Source: Nostoc sp. KVJ20
GTDB lineage: Bacteria > Cyanobacteriota > Cyanobacteriia > Cyanobacteriales > Nostocaceae
Assembly (NCBI RefSeq): GCF_001712795.1
Contig: NZ_KV757747.1
Coordinates: 1,910 to 47,955 of the forward strand
DNA: 46,046 nt
Direction: 5' to 3'
In this document: positions 38,141-45,830 of the stretch, in pieces
Numbering within the stretch: position 1 is the stretch's first letter
Layout: the number at the start of each line of letters is the position of its first letter
Notes under the pieces: model-generated
What the model was told of the DNA's origin: nothing
Databases searched by the model: none
The model's input: the letters and a program-made list of their open reading frames with translations, nothing else
Program-made: the position numbers and the translations under genes

Positions 38141-38238
38141 CAGCTGGAGGTAATTTAGTTTTTTCCTATAAAAGGTAAAAGTAACAGTGTGATGTAGAAG
38201 ATATTGTGAGATAGAAATATATCAATCAGCAAGAAATC

Positions 38239-39843
38239 ATGTTGCTAATTACCAAAGTAGATGAATTATTCATCCGGTGGGATAAACCTAATTCCCCTGG
38301 CTGTGCTATTGCTGTTATTCAGAATGAGGAGATAATTTACCAACGGGGTTATGGGATGGCTAACTTGGAATACAACATTCCCATAACCTCTAATTCTGTC
38401 TTTGATATCGCTTCTAACTCCAAGCAATTTACAGCAATGTGTATTGTCTTACTAGCCAGACAAAAATTGCTTAACTTAGATGATGAATTACAAAAATATA
38501 TTCCAGAAATTCCTCAATACAGTCACTCTATTACTATCCGCAATTTAATCGAACACACCAGTGGTTTGCGTGACTATTTACATTTAATGTTATTTGCTGG
38601 AATGAGGTTTGAAAATAAGTATTCAAACGAAGAAATTATTGCCTTAATTGCTCGACAACAAAGCTTAAATTTCGAGCCTGGAACTGAGCAATTATACTGT
38701 AATTCTAGCTATATTTTACTAGCAGAAATTGTGAGACGTGTCTCTGGCAAATCTTTACGTGTATTTGCCCAAGAACATATTTTTGCCCCGCTAGGAATGA
38801 AAAATACCCATTTTCACGATAACTTCAGAGAAATCGTGAAAAATAGAGCCGATGGATACGCTCCAAAAGATGGAGGGGGTTTCCAGATCGATATGTCTTT
38901 TCACGATTTCTGTGGAGACGGACAGCTTTATACAACTATTGAAGATTTACTACTTTGGGATCGAAATTTCTATCACAATATCTTAGGTGAATATGGACAA
39001 GATTTAATTGAAGAAGTAACTACTCCACGCAAACTCAATAATGGCGAAATCATATCAGGTGCATTTGGGTTGCGGATTGGCGATCGCGGCGGCTTAAAAA
39101 CAATTAGTCATGGAGGTTCTTGGACGGGTTATCGGAGTGATTTTATTCGATTTCCCGAACGCCAGTTTTCTGTTATCTGTCTGGCTAATTTAAGTACGCT
39201 TAACCCGACTAAATTAGCTTTTCAAGTTGCTGATATATATTTAGAAAATGATTATATTGAAAATATCGCTAAACCTATTTCGCGTTCTATTAGCTCTATT
39301 AATTTACCTGTAGTGGAGCTACAGCTTAAAGCTGGATTTTATCATAACCCCACGACTGGAAGCATATTGGAGTTAGAGATAAAAAATGGAAAATTAATGG
39401 CTAAACTAGCGTGGATGTATTTTCAACTTATTCCAATTGACACCAATTATTTTCAATCTGCCGATAATCAAATTGACTATGATATTGAGTTTTCTGAAGA
39501 TATTATTCGCCTGATAGGAAAATTAGATATTGGTAATGTTATTAAAACCTATACCTTTGAAAAAATACTAGATTCTCCAAAAGATATATTAGCCGATTAT
39601 CCTGGTACTTATTATTCTGCTGAATTAGAGTATGACTTTAAAATAAATCTAGTAGATAATAAATTATATTATAAGAGCAAAGGCTATCCACCATCTCATC
39701 TCATAGTTGCTGGACAAAATCTTTTTCTGAGATATCTTATATATGTAGATAAGTTTGAATTGGTGCGAGATCGAGAAGGTCGAGTTATCGGTTTATATCG
39801 TTGTTGTGACAGGGTACGAAGAGTGTATTTTAGTAAACAGTAA
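38239..39843 (+). CDS. ncpG: Serine beta-lactamase-fold hydrolase (class C/D-peptidase family)
   Basis: A 534-residue protein. The catalytic SxxK is in DIASNSKQFTAM (Ser about 66), the YxN in LYCNSSYILLAEI (about 154), and the third motif is SHGGSWTGYRSDF (about 291). The catalytic domain covers about 1-360. The last 170 residues are a beta-rich lipocalin-like tail with repeated short segments (GFYHNPTTGS, GTYYSAELE), common in this family. There is no signal peptide, so it is probably cytoplasmic. In ncp it is proposed to act as a peptidase. A proofreading or self-protection role against linear peptide aldehyde is possible but unproven. It follows ncpF on the same strand. Confidence 0.88.
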   Translation: MLLITKVDELFIRWDKPNSPGCAIAVIQNEEIIYQRGYGMANLEYNIPITSNSVFDIASNSKQFTAMCIVLLARQKLLNLDDELQKYIPEIPQYSHSITIRNLIEHTSGLRDYLHLMLFAGMRFENKYSNEEIIALIARQQSLNFEPGTEQLYCNSSYILLAEIVRRVSGKSLRVFAQEHIFAPLGMKNTHFHDNFREIVKNRADGYAPKDGGGFQIDMSFHDFCGDGQLYTTIEDLLLWDRNFYHNILGEYGQDLIEEVTTPRKLNNGEIISGAFGLRIGDRGGLKTISHGGSWTGYRSDFIRFPERQFSVICLANLSTLNPTKLAFQVADIYLENDYIENIAKPISRSISSINLPVVELQLKAGFYHNPTTGSILELEIKNGKLMAKLAWMYFQLIPIDTNYFQSADNQIDYDIEFSEDIIRLIGKLDIGNVIKTYTFEKILDSPKDILADYPGTYYSAELEYDFKINLVDNKLYYKSKGYPPSHLIVAGQNLFLRYLIYVDKFELVRDREGRVIGLYRCCDRVRRVYFSKQ

Positions 39844-39881
39844 ATAATCAGGAGCAGTAAGAAGCCATTCTCAAAGCCATT

Positions 39882-40100
39882 TATGGAGAACGTAGTAAAA
39901 ATGGAAGACTTAGTTGTTTATGTAGTGATGTTAGGCTTATTCGCACCAGAACAATTTTTCAGTAGACCGAAAAGTTTTGCGATCACTAAAAAATAGTACT
40001 TTATCCCTGTTGTTGCTACTCGTAGTGGTACAGCCACTCCTTCTTTGCTTCCTGAAGCCACTACTTGTTCTGATGATTCTGACTTGTTGACTGCTGCCTA
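39882..40100 (+). pseudogene. Possible remnant of a small peptide gene
   Basis: One frame reads MENVVKMEDLVVYVVMLGLF and continues to ITKK before a single TAG (39993-39995). It then stays open to a TAA through VVATRSGTATPSLLPEA and CSDDSDLLTAA. The residues just upstream in frame, KKPFSKPFMEN, loosely recall the microviridin leader PFFARFLEE but have no start codon ahead of them. No family is recognised. It may be a decayed precursor or chance. The rest of the 39844-40229 spacer holds only the hairpins listed below. Confidence 0.2.
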
Positions 40101-40171
40101 ATTTTATTCCTTGATTTTGGGGTGGTTTTTCGTCTTCTTTATACCCCCTGAACGCTTACCATTTTTTAAAG

Positions 40172-40218
40172 CTATATAGTATTGAAAATACTATATAGTT
40201 TAATCTTAATAAAGATTA
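40172..40218 (+). terminator. Tandem hairpins downstream of ncpG
   Basis: CTATATAGTATT (40172-40183) pairs perfectly with AATACTATATAG (40187-40198) around GAA. TTAATCTT/AAGATTAA follows at once. They lie between ncpG and the microviridin promoter and probably insulate the two units, although the stems are A/T-rich and the U-run is short. Confidence 0.5.
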
Positions 40219-40229
40219 ACTAATTTTTG

Positions 40230-40278
40230 CTTAACTGTCTTAACTGTCCTTGCACATATATTTAATTGCTGATATATT
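40230..40278 (+). promoter_or_regulatory. mdnA promoter with two-copy 9-bp repeat
   Basis: CTTAACTGTCTTAACTGTCC (40230-40249) contains two tandem TTAACTGTC units. It is followed at once by TTGCAC (40250-40255), a 17-bp spacer and TATATT (40273-40278), a good sigma70-like promoter. The precursor ATG is 37 bp further on. The repeat has the same orientation relative to its gene as the seven-copy array has to ncpA. Confidence 0.65.
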
Positions 40279-40314
40279 TTTGATTGTCAAAATAATTTAC
40301 CTCAAAAAAATACC

Positions 40315-40455
40315 ATGTCTACAAACACAGCCAAAACAGTGGATGTTGGAGCATTACCATTCTTTGCGCGTTTTTTGGAAGAGCAAGCTACTGAAGGTGA
40401 AGGAACAGATGTTCCTTGGACTTACAAGTTTCCTTCAGACTTAGAAGATAAATAA
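40315..40455 (+). CDS. mdnA: Microviridin (graspetide) precursor peptide
   Basis: A 46-residue precursor too short for usual gene calling. The leader, MSTNTAKTVDVGALPFFARF and then LEEQ, holds the conserved PFFARFLE helix (15-22) that docks on and activates the ATP-grasp ligases. The core is VPWTYKFPSDLEDK. By family rules the expected links are esters Thr36-Asp42 and Ser41-Glu44 and an amide Lys38-Asp45. Oddities are Phe39 in place of the usual Tyr of KYPSD, Asp rather than Glu as lactam carboxylate, and a charged Lys46 end. Tyr37, between Thr and Lys, sits where the family sets protease selectivity, suggesting a chymotrypsin- or subtilisin-like target (inference). Both ligases lie downstream. 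No Shine-Dalgarno is obvious. Confidence 0.95.
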   Translation: MSTNTAKTVDVGALPFFARFLEEQATEGEGTDVPWTYKFPSDLEDK

Positions 40456-40525
40456 TTTAGTCCCTGCATCTGAAAGTACTTTTCTACTCAGAAAAATACC
40501 TTGTAGTTGGCTGAATCATAATTTC

Positions 40526-40564
40526 ATAGAGTAGCAGTTATCAAATAACTGAAAGCTACTCTAT
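40526..40564 (+). terminator. Two-tier stem-loop between mdnA and mdnB
   Basis: The outer stem ATAGAGTAGC/GCTACTCTAT (40526-40535 and 40555-40564) and inner stem AGTTAT/ATAACT (40536-40541 and 40545-40550) are both perfect, with loop CAA. No U-tract follows, so it is more likely a partial terminator or 3' stabiliser that keeps precursor mRNA in excess over the ligase mRNA. The rest of the 40456-40743 spacer shows no gene. Confidence 0.6.
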
Positions 40565-40743
40565 AGAAACGCGATGGCACAGAGCACCCGCCGTAGGTGA
40601 TCGCTCTCATATTACCTTTTCCATAAGATAGAGGTGATTACTTTTTATAGATACCTAAGTTTTTTAAATATTTTGGCTTCTAAAAAGCAATTTGTTTGCT
40701 AATACTTAATAGCTACCTCATGAAATTATCATAAAAAATATTT

Positions 40744-41736
40744 ATGCATCTATCTCGTGATGTTATTTTATTAATCACCCACAGTGGTGATTTCTTCACA
40801 ATAGATAGAGTGGCAGAAGCCTTATCAAAAAAAGGGGTGCAACCATTTCGTCTAGATACTGATAAATTTCCTCTAGAAGTGCAATTAACAGCACATTTTG
40901 ATAAGTTTAAAAGCTACCACACTATAGAATGTAACAACCACTCTATTAGCACAGAGCAGGTGCAAGCTGTATGGATGCGTCGGATTTGGGAACCACAACT
41001 AAGTCAAGAATTAGCGCCAAAGTTCAGAGAAGCTTGCTTTAGAGAATCACTTGCAACTTTAGATGGTTTTTGGGACAGCCTAAAGGAGGCTACGTGGGTA
41101 GATAATTTAGAGCGGATAGATTATGCAAGTAACAAGTTGCGCCAACTACGGATTGCGTCTGAAGTAGGTTTTGTTATTCCCCAGACTCTTGTCACCAACA
41201 AAGCCCAAGCAGCACGAGAATTTTTTGAGCAAGTCAACGGCAAAATGGTCAGTAAGCTTTTAACTGCTCTTTCTCGCAGTATGGAAGCTAACTCTTCGTT
41301 TTTTCTGTACACCAGCATCGTCAAAGAAGAAGACTTAAAAGATGCCGAGTCACTGCGCTATTGCCCAATGGTTTTTCAAGAGCAAATTCCAAAGCAACAG
41401 GAATTACGAGTGGTGTATGTGAATGGTAATGTATTTGTGGGGGCGCTAAATGCAGATGTGTATGCAGCAGACAAAGTTGATTGGCGCAAACCTGGTGTTG
41501 AGGTTGGCGCATGGCAACATCACCAGCTTCCTGATGAAGTAGTTAGTCGTCTCAAAGCCTTTATGGGGAAATTTGGGCTGTTATTTGGAGCGTTAGATTT
41601 CATTGTCACACCATCAGGCGAATACGTCTTTTTGGAAATCAACCCTGTGGGGGAGTGGGGAATGCTAGAAAAGGATTTAGAGTTGCCTATTGCGAGTGCG
41701 ATCGCAGATGCTCTTGTACCAATTCGTAATTCGTAA
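40744..41736 (+). CDS. mdnB: MdnB-type ATP-grasp ligase (microviridin lactam formation)
   Basis: A 330-residue ATP-grasp enzyme. The N-terminus VILLITHSGDFFTIDRVAEA is the typical MdnB opening. The ATP/Mg site at the C-terminus includes FLEINPVGEWGML (about 300), and the leader-binding and central domains lie between. It should activate the Asp45 or Glu side chain as acyl phosphate and join it to Lys38, after the lactones are made. It is separated from mdnA by a stem-loop spacer and followed 45 bp later by mdnC. The last residues, PIRNS, and the stop lie in a TAATTCG heptamer run (41721-41740), so the C-terminus has been reshaped by a repeat. Confidence 0.93.
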   Translation: MHLSRDVILLITHSGDFFTIDRVAEALSKKGVQPFRLDTDKFPLEVQLTAHFDKFKSYHTIECNNHSISTEQVQAVWMRRIWEPQLSQELAPKFREACFRESLATLDGFWDSLKEATWVDNLERIDYASNKLRQLRIASEVGFVIPQTLVTNKAQAAREFFEQVNGKMVSKLLTALSRSMEANSSFFLYTSIVKEEDLKDAESLRYCPMVFQEQIPKQQELRVVYVNGNVFVGALNADVYAADKVDWRKPGVEVGAWQHHQLPDEVVSRLKAFMGKFGLLFGALDFIVTPSGEYVFLEINPVGEWGMLEKDLELPIASAIADALVPIRNS

Positions 41737-41781
41737 TTAAGAAAGTCAATTACTGTAGGGTATCTTAGGCGCAACTCAATT

Positions 41782-42759
41782 ATGACTGTATTAATAGTCA
41801 CGTTTAGCAAAGATAACGAAAGCATTCCTCTAGTCATCAAAGAAATTGAGGCTAGAGGAGAAAAAGCATTTCGGTTTGATACAGACAGATATCCTACCGA
41901 AGTCAAGCTAGATATTTACTGGGGCGATACTGAACGCGTACTTATTACTGATGGCGAACAGAAGCTAGATTTGAGTGAAGTCTCCTCAGTTTGGTATCGG
42001 CGGATGCGCTACGGACAAAAAATCCCCGACTCAATGGACAAGCAATACAGAGATGCATCTATTAACGAATGTCGCGCCACAGTCAGGGGTATGATCGCCA
42101 GTCTTCAGGGATTTCACTTTGATAAAATGTCCAATGTAGATCGGGCTAATAATAAGCAACTACAATTGCAAGTTGCACGCAAAGTTGGTCTTGTAACTCC
42201 ACGCACTCTGACTTCAAACAATCCAGAAGCAGTCAAGCAATTTGCTCAAGAGTGTAGCCAAGGTATAGTTACCAAGATGCTTTCTTCCTTTGCTATTTAC
42301 GATCAGCAGGGGCGAGAAAACGTTGTATTTACCACTCCAGTTACAAGTGATGATCTGGAGAATATGGAAGGACTGCGTTTTTGTCCGATGACCTTTCAAG
42401 AAAATGTGCCCAAGGCGCTAGAGTTGCGGACAACGATTGTCGGACACCGCGTATTTACTGCCGCAGTAGATTCCCAAAGCTTAGAAGGATCTACTTATGA
42501 CTGGCGCAAAGAGGGGAGAGCCTTAGTTAAAAATTGGCAACCCTACGACTTGCCAGAAGATATTGAGAAAAAACTGCTTAAACTGATGGCTTATTTTGGC
42601 TTAAACTATGGAGCAATTGATATTATTGTCACACCCGATGGTCGCCATGTATTCCTCGAAGTTAACCCAGTCGGGGAATTTTTTTGGCTGGAGATATATT
42701 CACCACACTATCCCATTTCGCAGGCGATCGCAGAAGTATTACTGACTAATAAAGATTAA
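41782..42759 (+). CDS. mdnC: MdnC-type ATP-grasp ligase (microviridin lactone formation)
   Basis: A 325-residue ATP-grasp enzyme. MTVLIVTFSKDNESIPLVIK and the DTDRYPTEVKL that follows are characteristic of MdnC. VWYRRMRYGQKIPD lies in the region that binds the precursor leader. FLEVNPVGEFFWLE (about 295-308) supplies the metal-binding Glu and Asn. It forms the two omega-ester bonds (Thr-Asp, then Ser-Glu) in the core before MdnB acts. It shares only moderate identity with the preceding ligase, as usual for the pair. Start ATG without a clear Shine-Dalgarno. It is followed 49 bp later by a 77-aa ORF on the same strand. Confidence 0.95.
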   Translation: MTVLIVTFSKDNESIPLVIKEIEARGEKAFRFDTDRYPTEVKLDIYWGDTERVLITDGEQKLDLSEVSSVWYRRMRYGQKIPDSMDKQYRDASINECRATVRGMIASLQGFHFDKMSNVDRANNKQLQLQVARKVGLVTPRTLTSNNPEAVKQFAQECSQGIVTKMLSSFAIYDQQGRENVVFTTPVTSDDLENMEGLRFCPMTFQENVPKALELRTTIVGHRVFTAAVDSQSLEGSTYDWRKEGRALVKNWQPYDLPEDIEKKLLKLMAYFGLNYGAIDIIVTPDGRHVFLEVNPVGEFFWLEIYSPHYPISQAIAEVLLTNKD

Positions 42760-42808
42760 GGTATTGAGCCTTATAGATTTTTAATGGGGAAGACCACTTT
42801 TAAATATT

Positions 42809-43042
42809 ATGTTTGACGGTAGTAGTGAAGTGGTAGCTGGAAAATTAGAACAGTTGTTTGAACCTACTGATAAAGAAGCTCAAAGTTTTTATTATCGCTT
42901 TCAAACATTGTTAGATAGTGAACTAGAAGAAATAGATAATACCAAACTCCAAAATACTCGTCAGCTACAAGCTATAGCCCATCGACTAATATCTAACAAA
43001 AGTCAACAAATCGATGAACTGTGTAGTTTTTTGTTGAGCTAA
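42809..43042 (+). CDS. 77-aa hypothetical protein of the microviridin operon
   Basis: A small, acidic, all-helical protein (FDGSSEVVAGKLEQLFEPTD, then QSFYYRFQTLLDSELEEID and an amphipathic C-terminal helix ending in CSFLLS). It has no membrane segment, signal peptide or known motif. It lies 49 bp after mdnC and directly before a strong terminator, so it is the last gene of the mdnABC unit. I do not recognise it. The place of the acetyltransferase found in some microviridin loci is taken by this protein, but it is far too short to be one. A helper or immunity role is guesswork. Confidence 0.65.
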   Translation: MFDGSSEVVAGKLEQLFEPTDKEAQSFYYRFQTLLDSELEEIDNTKLQNTRQLQAIAHRLISNKSQQIDELCSFLLS

Positions 43043-43056
43043 ATCAGATTTCTTAT

Positions 43057-43097
43057 ATCTTGCACCAACTAACTGGTGCAAGATGTAAGATTTTTAA
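43057..43097 (+). terminator. Rho-independent terminator after the mdn unit
   Basis: A perfect 11-bp stem, ATCTTGCACCA (43057-43067) with TGGTGCAAGAT (43074-43084), loop ACTAAC, followed by GTAAGATTTTTAATTT. It lies 14 bp after the 77-aa ORF, so the unit ends here. Confidence 0.85.
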
Positions 43098-43170
43098 TTT
43101 CTTCCCAAAAGAAATTAGTAATGACTCTCTTAGTCATGTTTTCACTTTATAAGGATTGTAGGTAAGTACA

Positions 43171-43575
43171 ATGGATGAACTCGTCAAAAAAATTTCTGGT
43201 TTAGGCCTTCCTGGCATACTTTTCGTGATCGCAACGGGTGCATCAGGGGGTAATGTCGCTGCCGTTGTCGCTATGCTTTCAACGCTGGGCGGGCCTTTCG
43301 GTCTCTTAGGAGGTTTAGGCTTGCTTGGGCTGACAGCCATTCTAGGGGAATATATAGCGGGATTTGGAATTGAAAACATTCTCAAGCTTGTCTATACAGA
43401 ACGTAGCAAAACTGAATCTGTCAGATTTCTTCTCAAAGAAATTCAAGAATTGCCCATTTCAGATGAGTTAAAACTCAAACTGAAACATCATATTAGCCCA
43501 GTAGTCGTTACTGAACCTGACCAAGGCCCTTTTCCGAGAACAGTTGAAATTGTTGATGAGGAACCATTGACCTAG
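43171..43575 (+). CDS. 134-aa glycine-rich two-helix membrane protein
   Basis: It begins MDELVKKISGLGLPGILFVI. Two hydrophobic, Gly/Ala-rich segments (about 12-38 and 42-68, the second FGLLGGLGLLGLTAIL) are followed by a charged soluble tail with KTESVRFLLKEIQELPISDE (about 78-97) and a Pro-rich acidic end. I recall similar MDELVKKI small proteins in Nostoc genomes but no proven function. The hairpin of two Gly-rich helices recalls holins or pore-type bacteriocins. It lies between the mdn terminator and the transporter, so it could be immunity, export help or an unrelated effector. TAAGGATTGTAGG precedes the ATG and may hold a ribosome site. Confidence 0.7.
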   Translation: MDELVKKISGLGLPGILFVIATGASGGNVAAVVAMLSTLGGPFGLLGGLGLLGLTAILGEYIAGFGIENILKLVYTERSKTESVRFLLKEIQELPISDELKLKLKHHISPVVVTEPDQGPFPRTVEIVDEEPLT

Positions 43576-43587
43576 TGCATTCGATTT

Positions 43588-43676
43588 GATCCCCCCTAGC
43601 TCATGTCGCTAACCTGCCTTAACGCTGACAGCGTTAAAGCAGGCTCCCCTTTAAAAAGGAGGAATTTAGGGGGATC
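43588..43676. repeat. Nested palindromic repeat element
   Basis: Inverted ends GATCCCCCCTA (43588-43598) and TTAGGGGGATC (43666-43676) enclose a perfect TTAACGCT/AGCGTTAA hairpin inside a longer CCTGC/GCAGG stem (43613-43643). It is a dispersed Nostoc-type repeat with no coding content, filling much of the 43576-43811 spacer. The reading frame across it is chance. Confidence 0.7.
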
Positions 43677-43811
43677 TACAAATCTCGAATACAACACCAT
43701 AAAACTTTTCAGATATTCTCTAAAAGAAAAAATGGTCTCTGAGTCTAACTTGATTTTCAAAGGCCATTTCAAAATTCCTAGTGTAATTAGTAAGGTCTAC
43801 ATTTTTAGAAT

Positions 43812-45830
43812 ATGCAAACTCCATCTGTGCGTGAGCAAAATACAACAAATCCTTTTTCAGCCTTAATTCAATTTTGGCAGGATGTGAAAGTAGTTGCCGG
43901 GCCTTATTGGTATCCAACAAAAGCAGAAGGAAGAGCATTTTCAGATGTGATTCGCTCATGGGTAATGCTCATTCTCTTAGTATTATTAATAGTCATAATT
44001 GTAGGTGCAAATGCTGCAAATAGTTACTGGAATCGTTATGTAATTGATATCGTTATTGAACAAAGAGACATTGATAAATATAATAGTACTTTATGGCTGT
44101 CCAGTTTCATTATTGTTGGGATGGTTTTGTTAGTAACTCTTTTGAGATATGTCAAAAAAAAAGTAATTCTTGATTGGTATAAATGGCTCAATCTTCATAT
44201 TTTAGAAAAATATTTAAGCAATCAAGCTTATTATAAAATCAATTTTAAATCTGATATAGATAATCCAGACCAACGCTTATCCCAAGAAATAGAACCCATT
44301 ACTAGTATTGGCTTGAGATTCTCTTCTTCTTTACTAGAAAAATCTTTAGAAATGGGAAGCGCTTTGATAATTATATGGATAGTTTCTTCACAAATCGCAC
44401 TTTATTTAGTTATTTATACAATTGTAGGTAATTTAATAGCTGTTTACTTGAATCAAGGAATAAATAAAGTTAACCAAGAAGAACTTGTATTTAAAGCAGA
44501 TTTTGCATATTGCTTAACTCATGTTCGTAATCACGCTGAATCAATCGCTTTTTTTCAGGGAGAAGATGAAGAATTCAATATAATTAAGCGCCGATTTAAT
44601 AATGTTTTAATCACTGCTGAACGCAGGTTGAATTTAGAGAGGGGACAAGACGCTTTTGGTAGAGCATATCAGTCTGCCATTAGCGTATTCTCGATGTTTA
44701 TTCTTACACCTTTATTTCTTCAGGATCAAATTGATTATGGACAAATAAACCAAGCTAGTTTTGCTTGCTTTATGTTTTCTAATGCTCTAGGAGAACTAAT
44801 ATCAGAATTTGGGATTTCTGGACGATTTTCTAGCTATGTAAAGCGTTTAGCAGAGTTTTCAGATGCACTACAGGCTGCTAGTAAACAACCAGAGAACGTC
44901 AGTACTATTCAAATTCTAGAAGAAGAACGTTTAGCTTTTGAGAATGTCACTTTACAAACACCAAATTATGAACAGGTGATTGTTGAAAATTTGTCATTTA
45001 CTGTTGGGCCAGGCGAAGGGTTATTGATTGTTGGGCCAAGTGGTAGGGGTAAAAGTTCTTTATTGAGAGCGATCGCAGGTTTGTGGAATGCGGGAACTGG
45101 TCGTCTAGTGCGTCCTCCCTTAAAAGAAGTATTATTCTTACCCCAGCGCCCTTATATCATTTTAGGGTCTTTGCGCGAACAGTTGCTCTATCCTCACACA
45201 GACAGGAAAATGAGCGATCGCGAACTTGAACACATTTTGCAACAAGTTAACCTGCAACACTTACTTACCCGCGTCGATGGCCTTGATACAGAAGTTCCTT
45301 GGGAAAATATATTGTCGTTAGGAGAACAACAACGCCTCGCTTTTGCACGGCTATTAATTACACATCCTAGTTTCACCATCTTAGATGAAGCAACGAGTGC
45401 TTTAGATTTAAATAACGAAGGTAATCTATATCAACAGTTACAATCAACGAAAACAACTTTTATCAGCGTTGGTCATAGAGAAAGCTTATTTAATTATCAT
45501 CAATGGGTGTTAGAACTTTCACAAGAATCTAATTGGCAACTTGTTTCTATGCCAGATTATCAATTGCAAAAAGGAATTATTAAACCAGTTGAAAAGGAGC
45601 AAATTAAAATAAATATTTACCCGAAAAATGAACTTAAAATAAAGCTAGAATCAGCAGTAAGTTCTACAATTATAGGACTTTCTCATAAAGAGCTTCAGAC
45701 ATTAACAGACTATTCTGTTACTACGATCAGAAGCAAGGCTAGTCAAGAAAAGTCTGTGACTACTAAGGATGGTGTAACCTACCGCTATAACAAAAACCCA
45801 GAGGTATTAAAATGGGTAAGAGTTTATTGA
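43812..45830 (+). CDS. Second SbmA/BacA-like ABC transporter, NcpF paralogue
   Basis: 672 residues, collinear with NcpF throughout. The segment VKVVAGPYWYPTKAEGRAFS precedes about six helices. Walker A is GPSGRGKSS (about 413), the signature is LSLGEQQRLAFARLL and Walker B is FTILDEATSALD. The linker after the ATPase has diverged, but the last 50 residues (LSHKELQTLTDYSVTTIRSK and on to WVRVY) are strongly conserved with NcpF. It probably exports the microviridin in place of the MdnE-type exporter. The neighbouring mobile-element end begins at its stop: NcpF ends VRV-TAG, this one VRVY-TGA, with TTGA supplied by the element. The copy looks intact. Confidence 0.88.
   Translation: MQTPSVREQNTTNPFSALIQFWQDVKVVAGPYWYPTKAEGRAFSDVIRSWVMLILLVLLIVIIVGANAANSYWNRYVIDIVIEQRDIDKYNSTLWLSSFIIVGMVLLVTLLRYVKKKVILDWYKWLNLHILEKYLSNQAYYKINFKSDIDNPDQRLSQEIEPITSIGLRFSSSLLEKSLEMGSALIIIWIVSSQIALYLVIYTIVGNLIAVYLNQGINKVNQEELVFKADFAYCLTHVRNHAESIAFFQGEDEEFNIIKRRFNNVLITAERRLNLERGQDAFGRAYQSAISVFSMFILTPLFLQDQIDYGQINQASFACFMFSNALGELISEFGISGRFSSYVKRLAEFSDALQAASKQPENVSTIQILEEERLAFENVTLQTPNYEQVIVENLSFTVGPGEGLLIVGPSGRGKSSLLRAIAGLWNAGTGRLVRPPLKEVLFLPQRPYIILGSLREQLLYPHTDRKMSDRELEHILQQVNLQHLLTRVDGLDTEVPWENILSLGEQQRLAFARLLITHPSFTILDEATSALDLNNEGNLYQQLQSTKTTFISVGHRESLFNYHQWVLELSQESNWQLVSMPDYQLQKGIIKPVEKEQIKINIYPKNELKIKLESAVSSTIIGLSHKELQTLTDYSVTTIRSKASQEKSVTTKDGVTYRYNKNPEVLKWVRVY

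Noticed and set aside
40250..40444. 64-codon ORF overlapping the microviridin precursor
   Set aside because: It is a shifted frame of the precursor and its promoter; the mdnA frame has the family leader and core.
43603..43866. 87-codon ORF before the second transporter
   Set aside because: It crosses the nested palindromic repeat and the transporter start; no family features.
36122..45830. Frame-broken or truncated duplicate transporter
   Set aside because: Both copies are 672 residues with intact Walker A, signature and Walker B; neither is a pseudogene.
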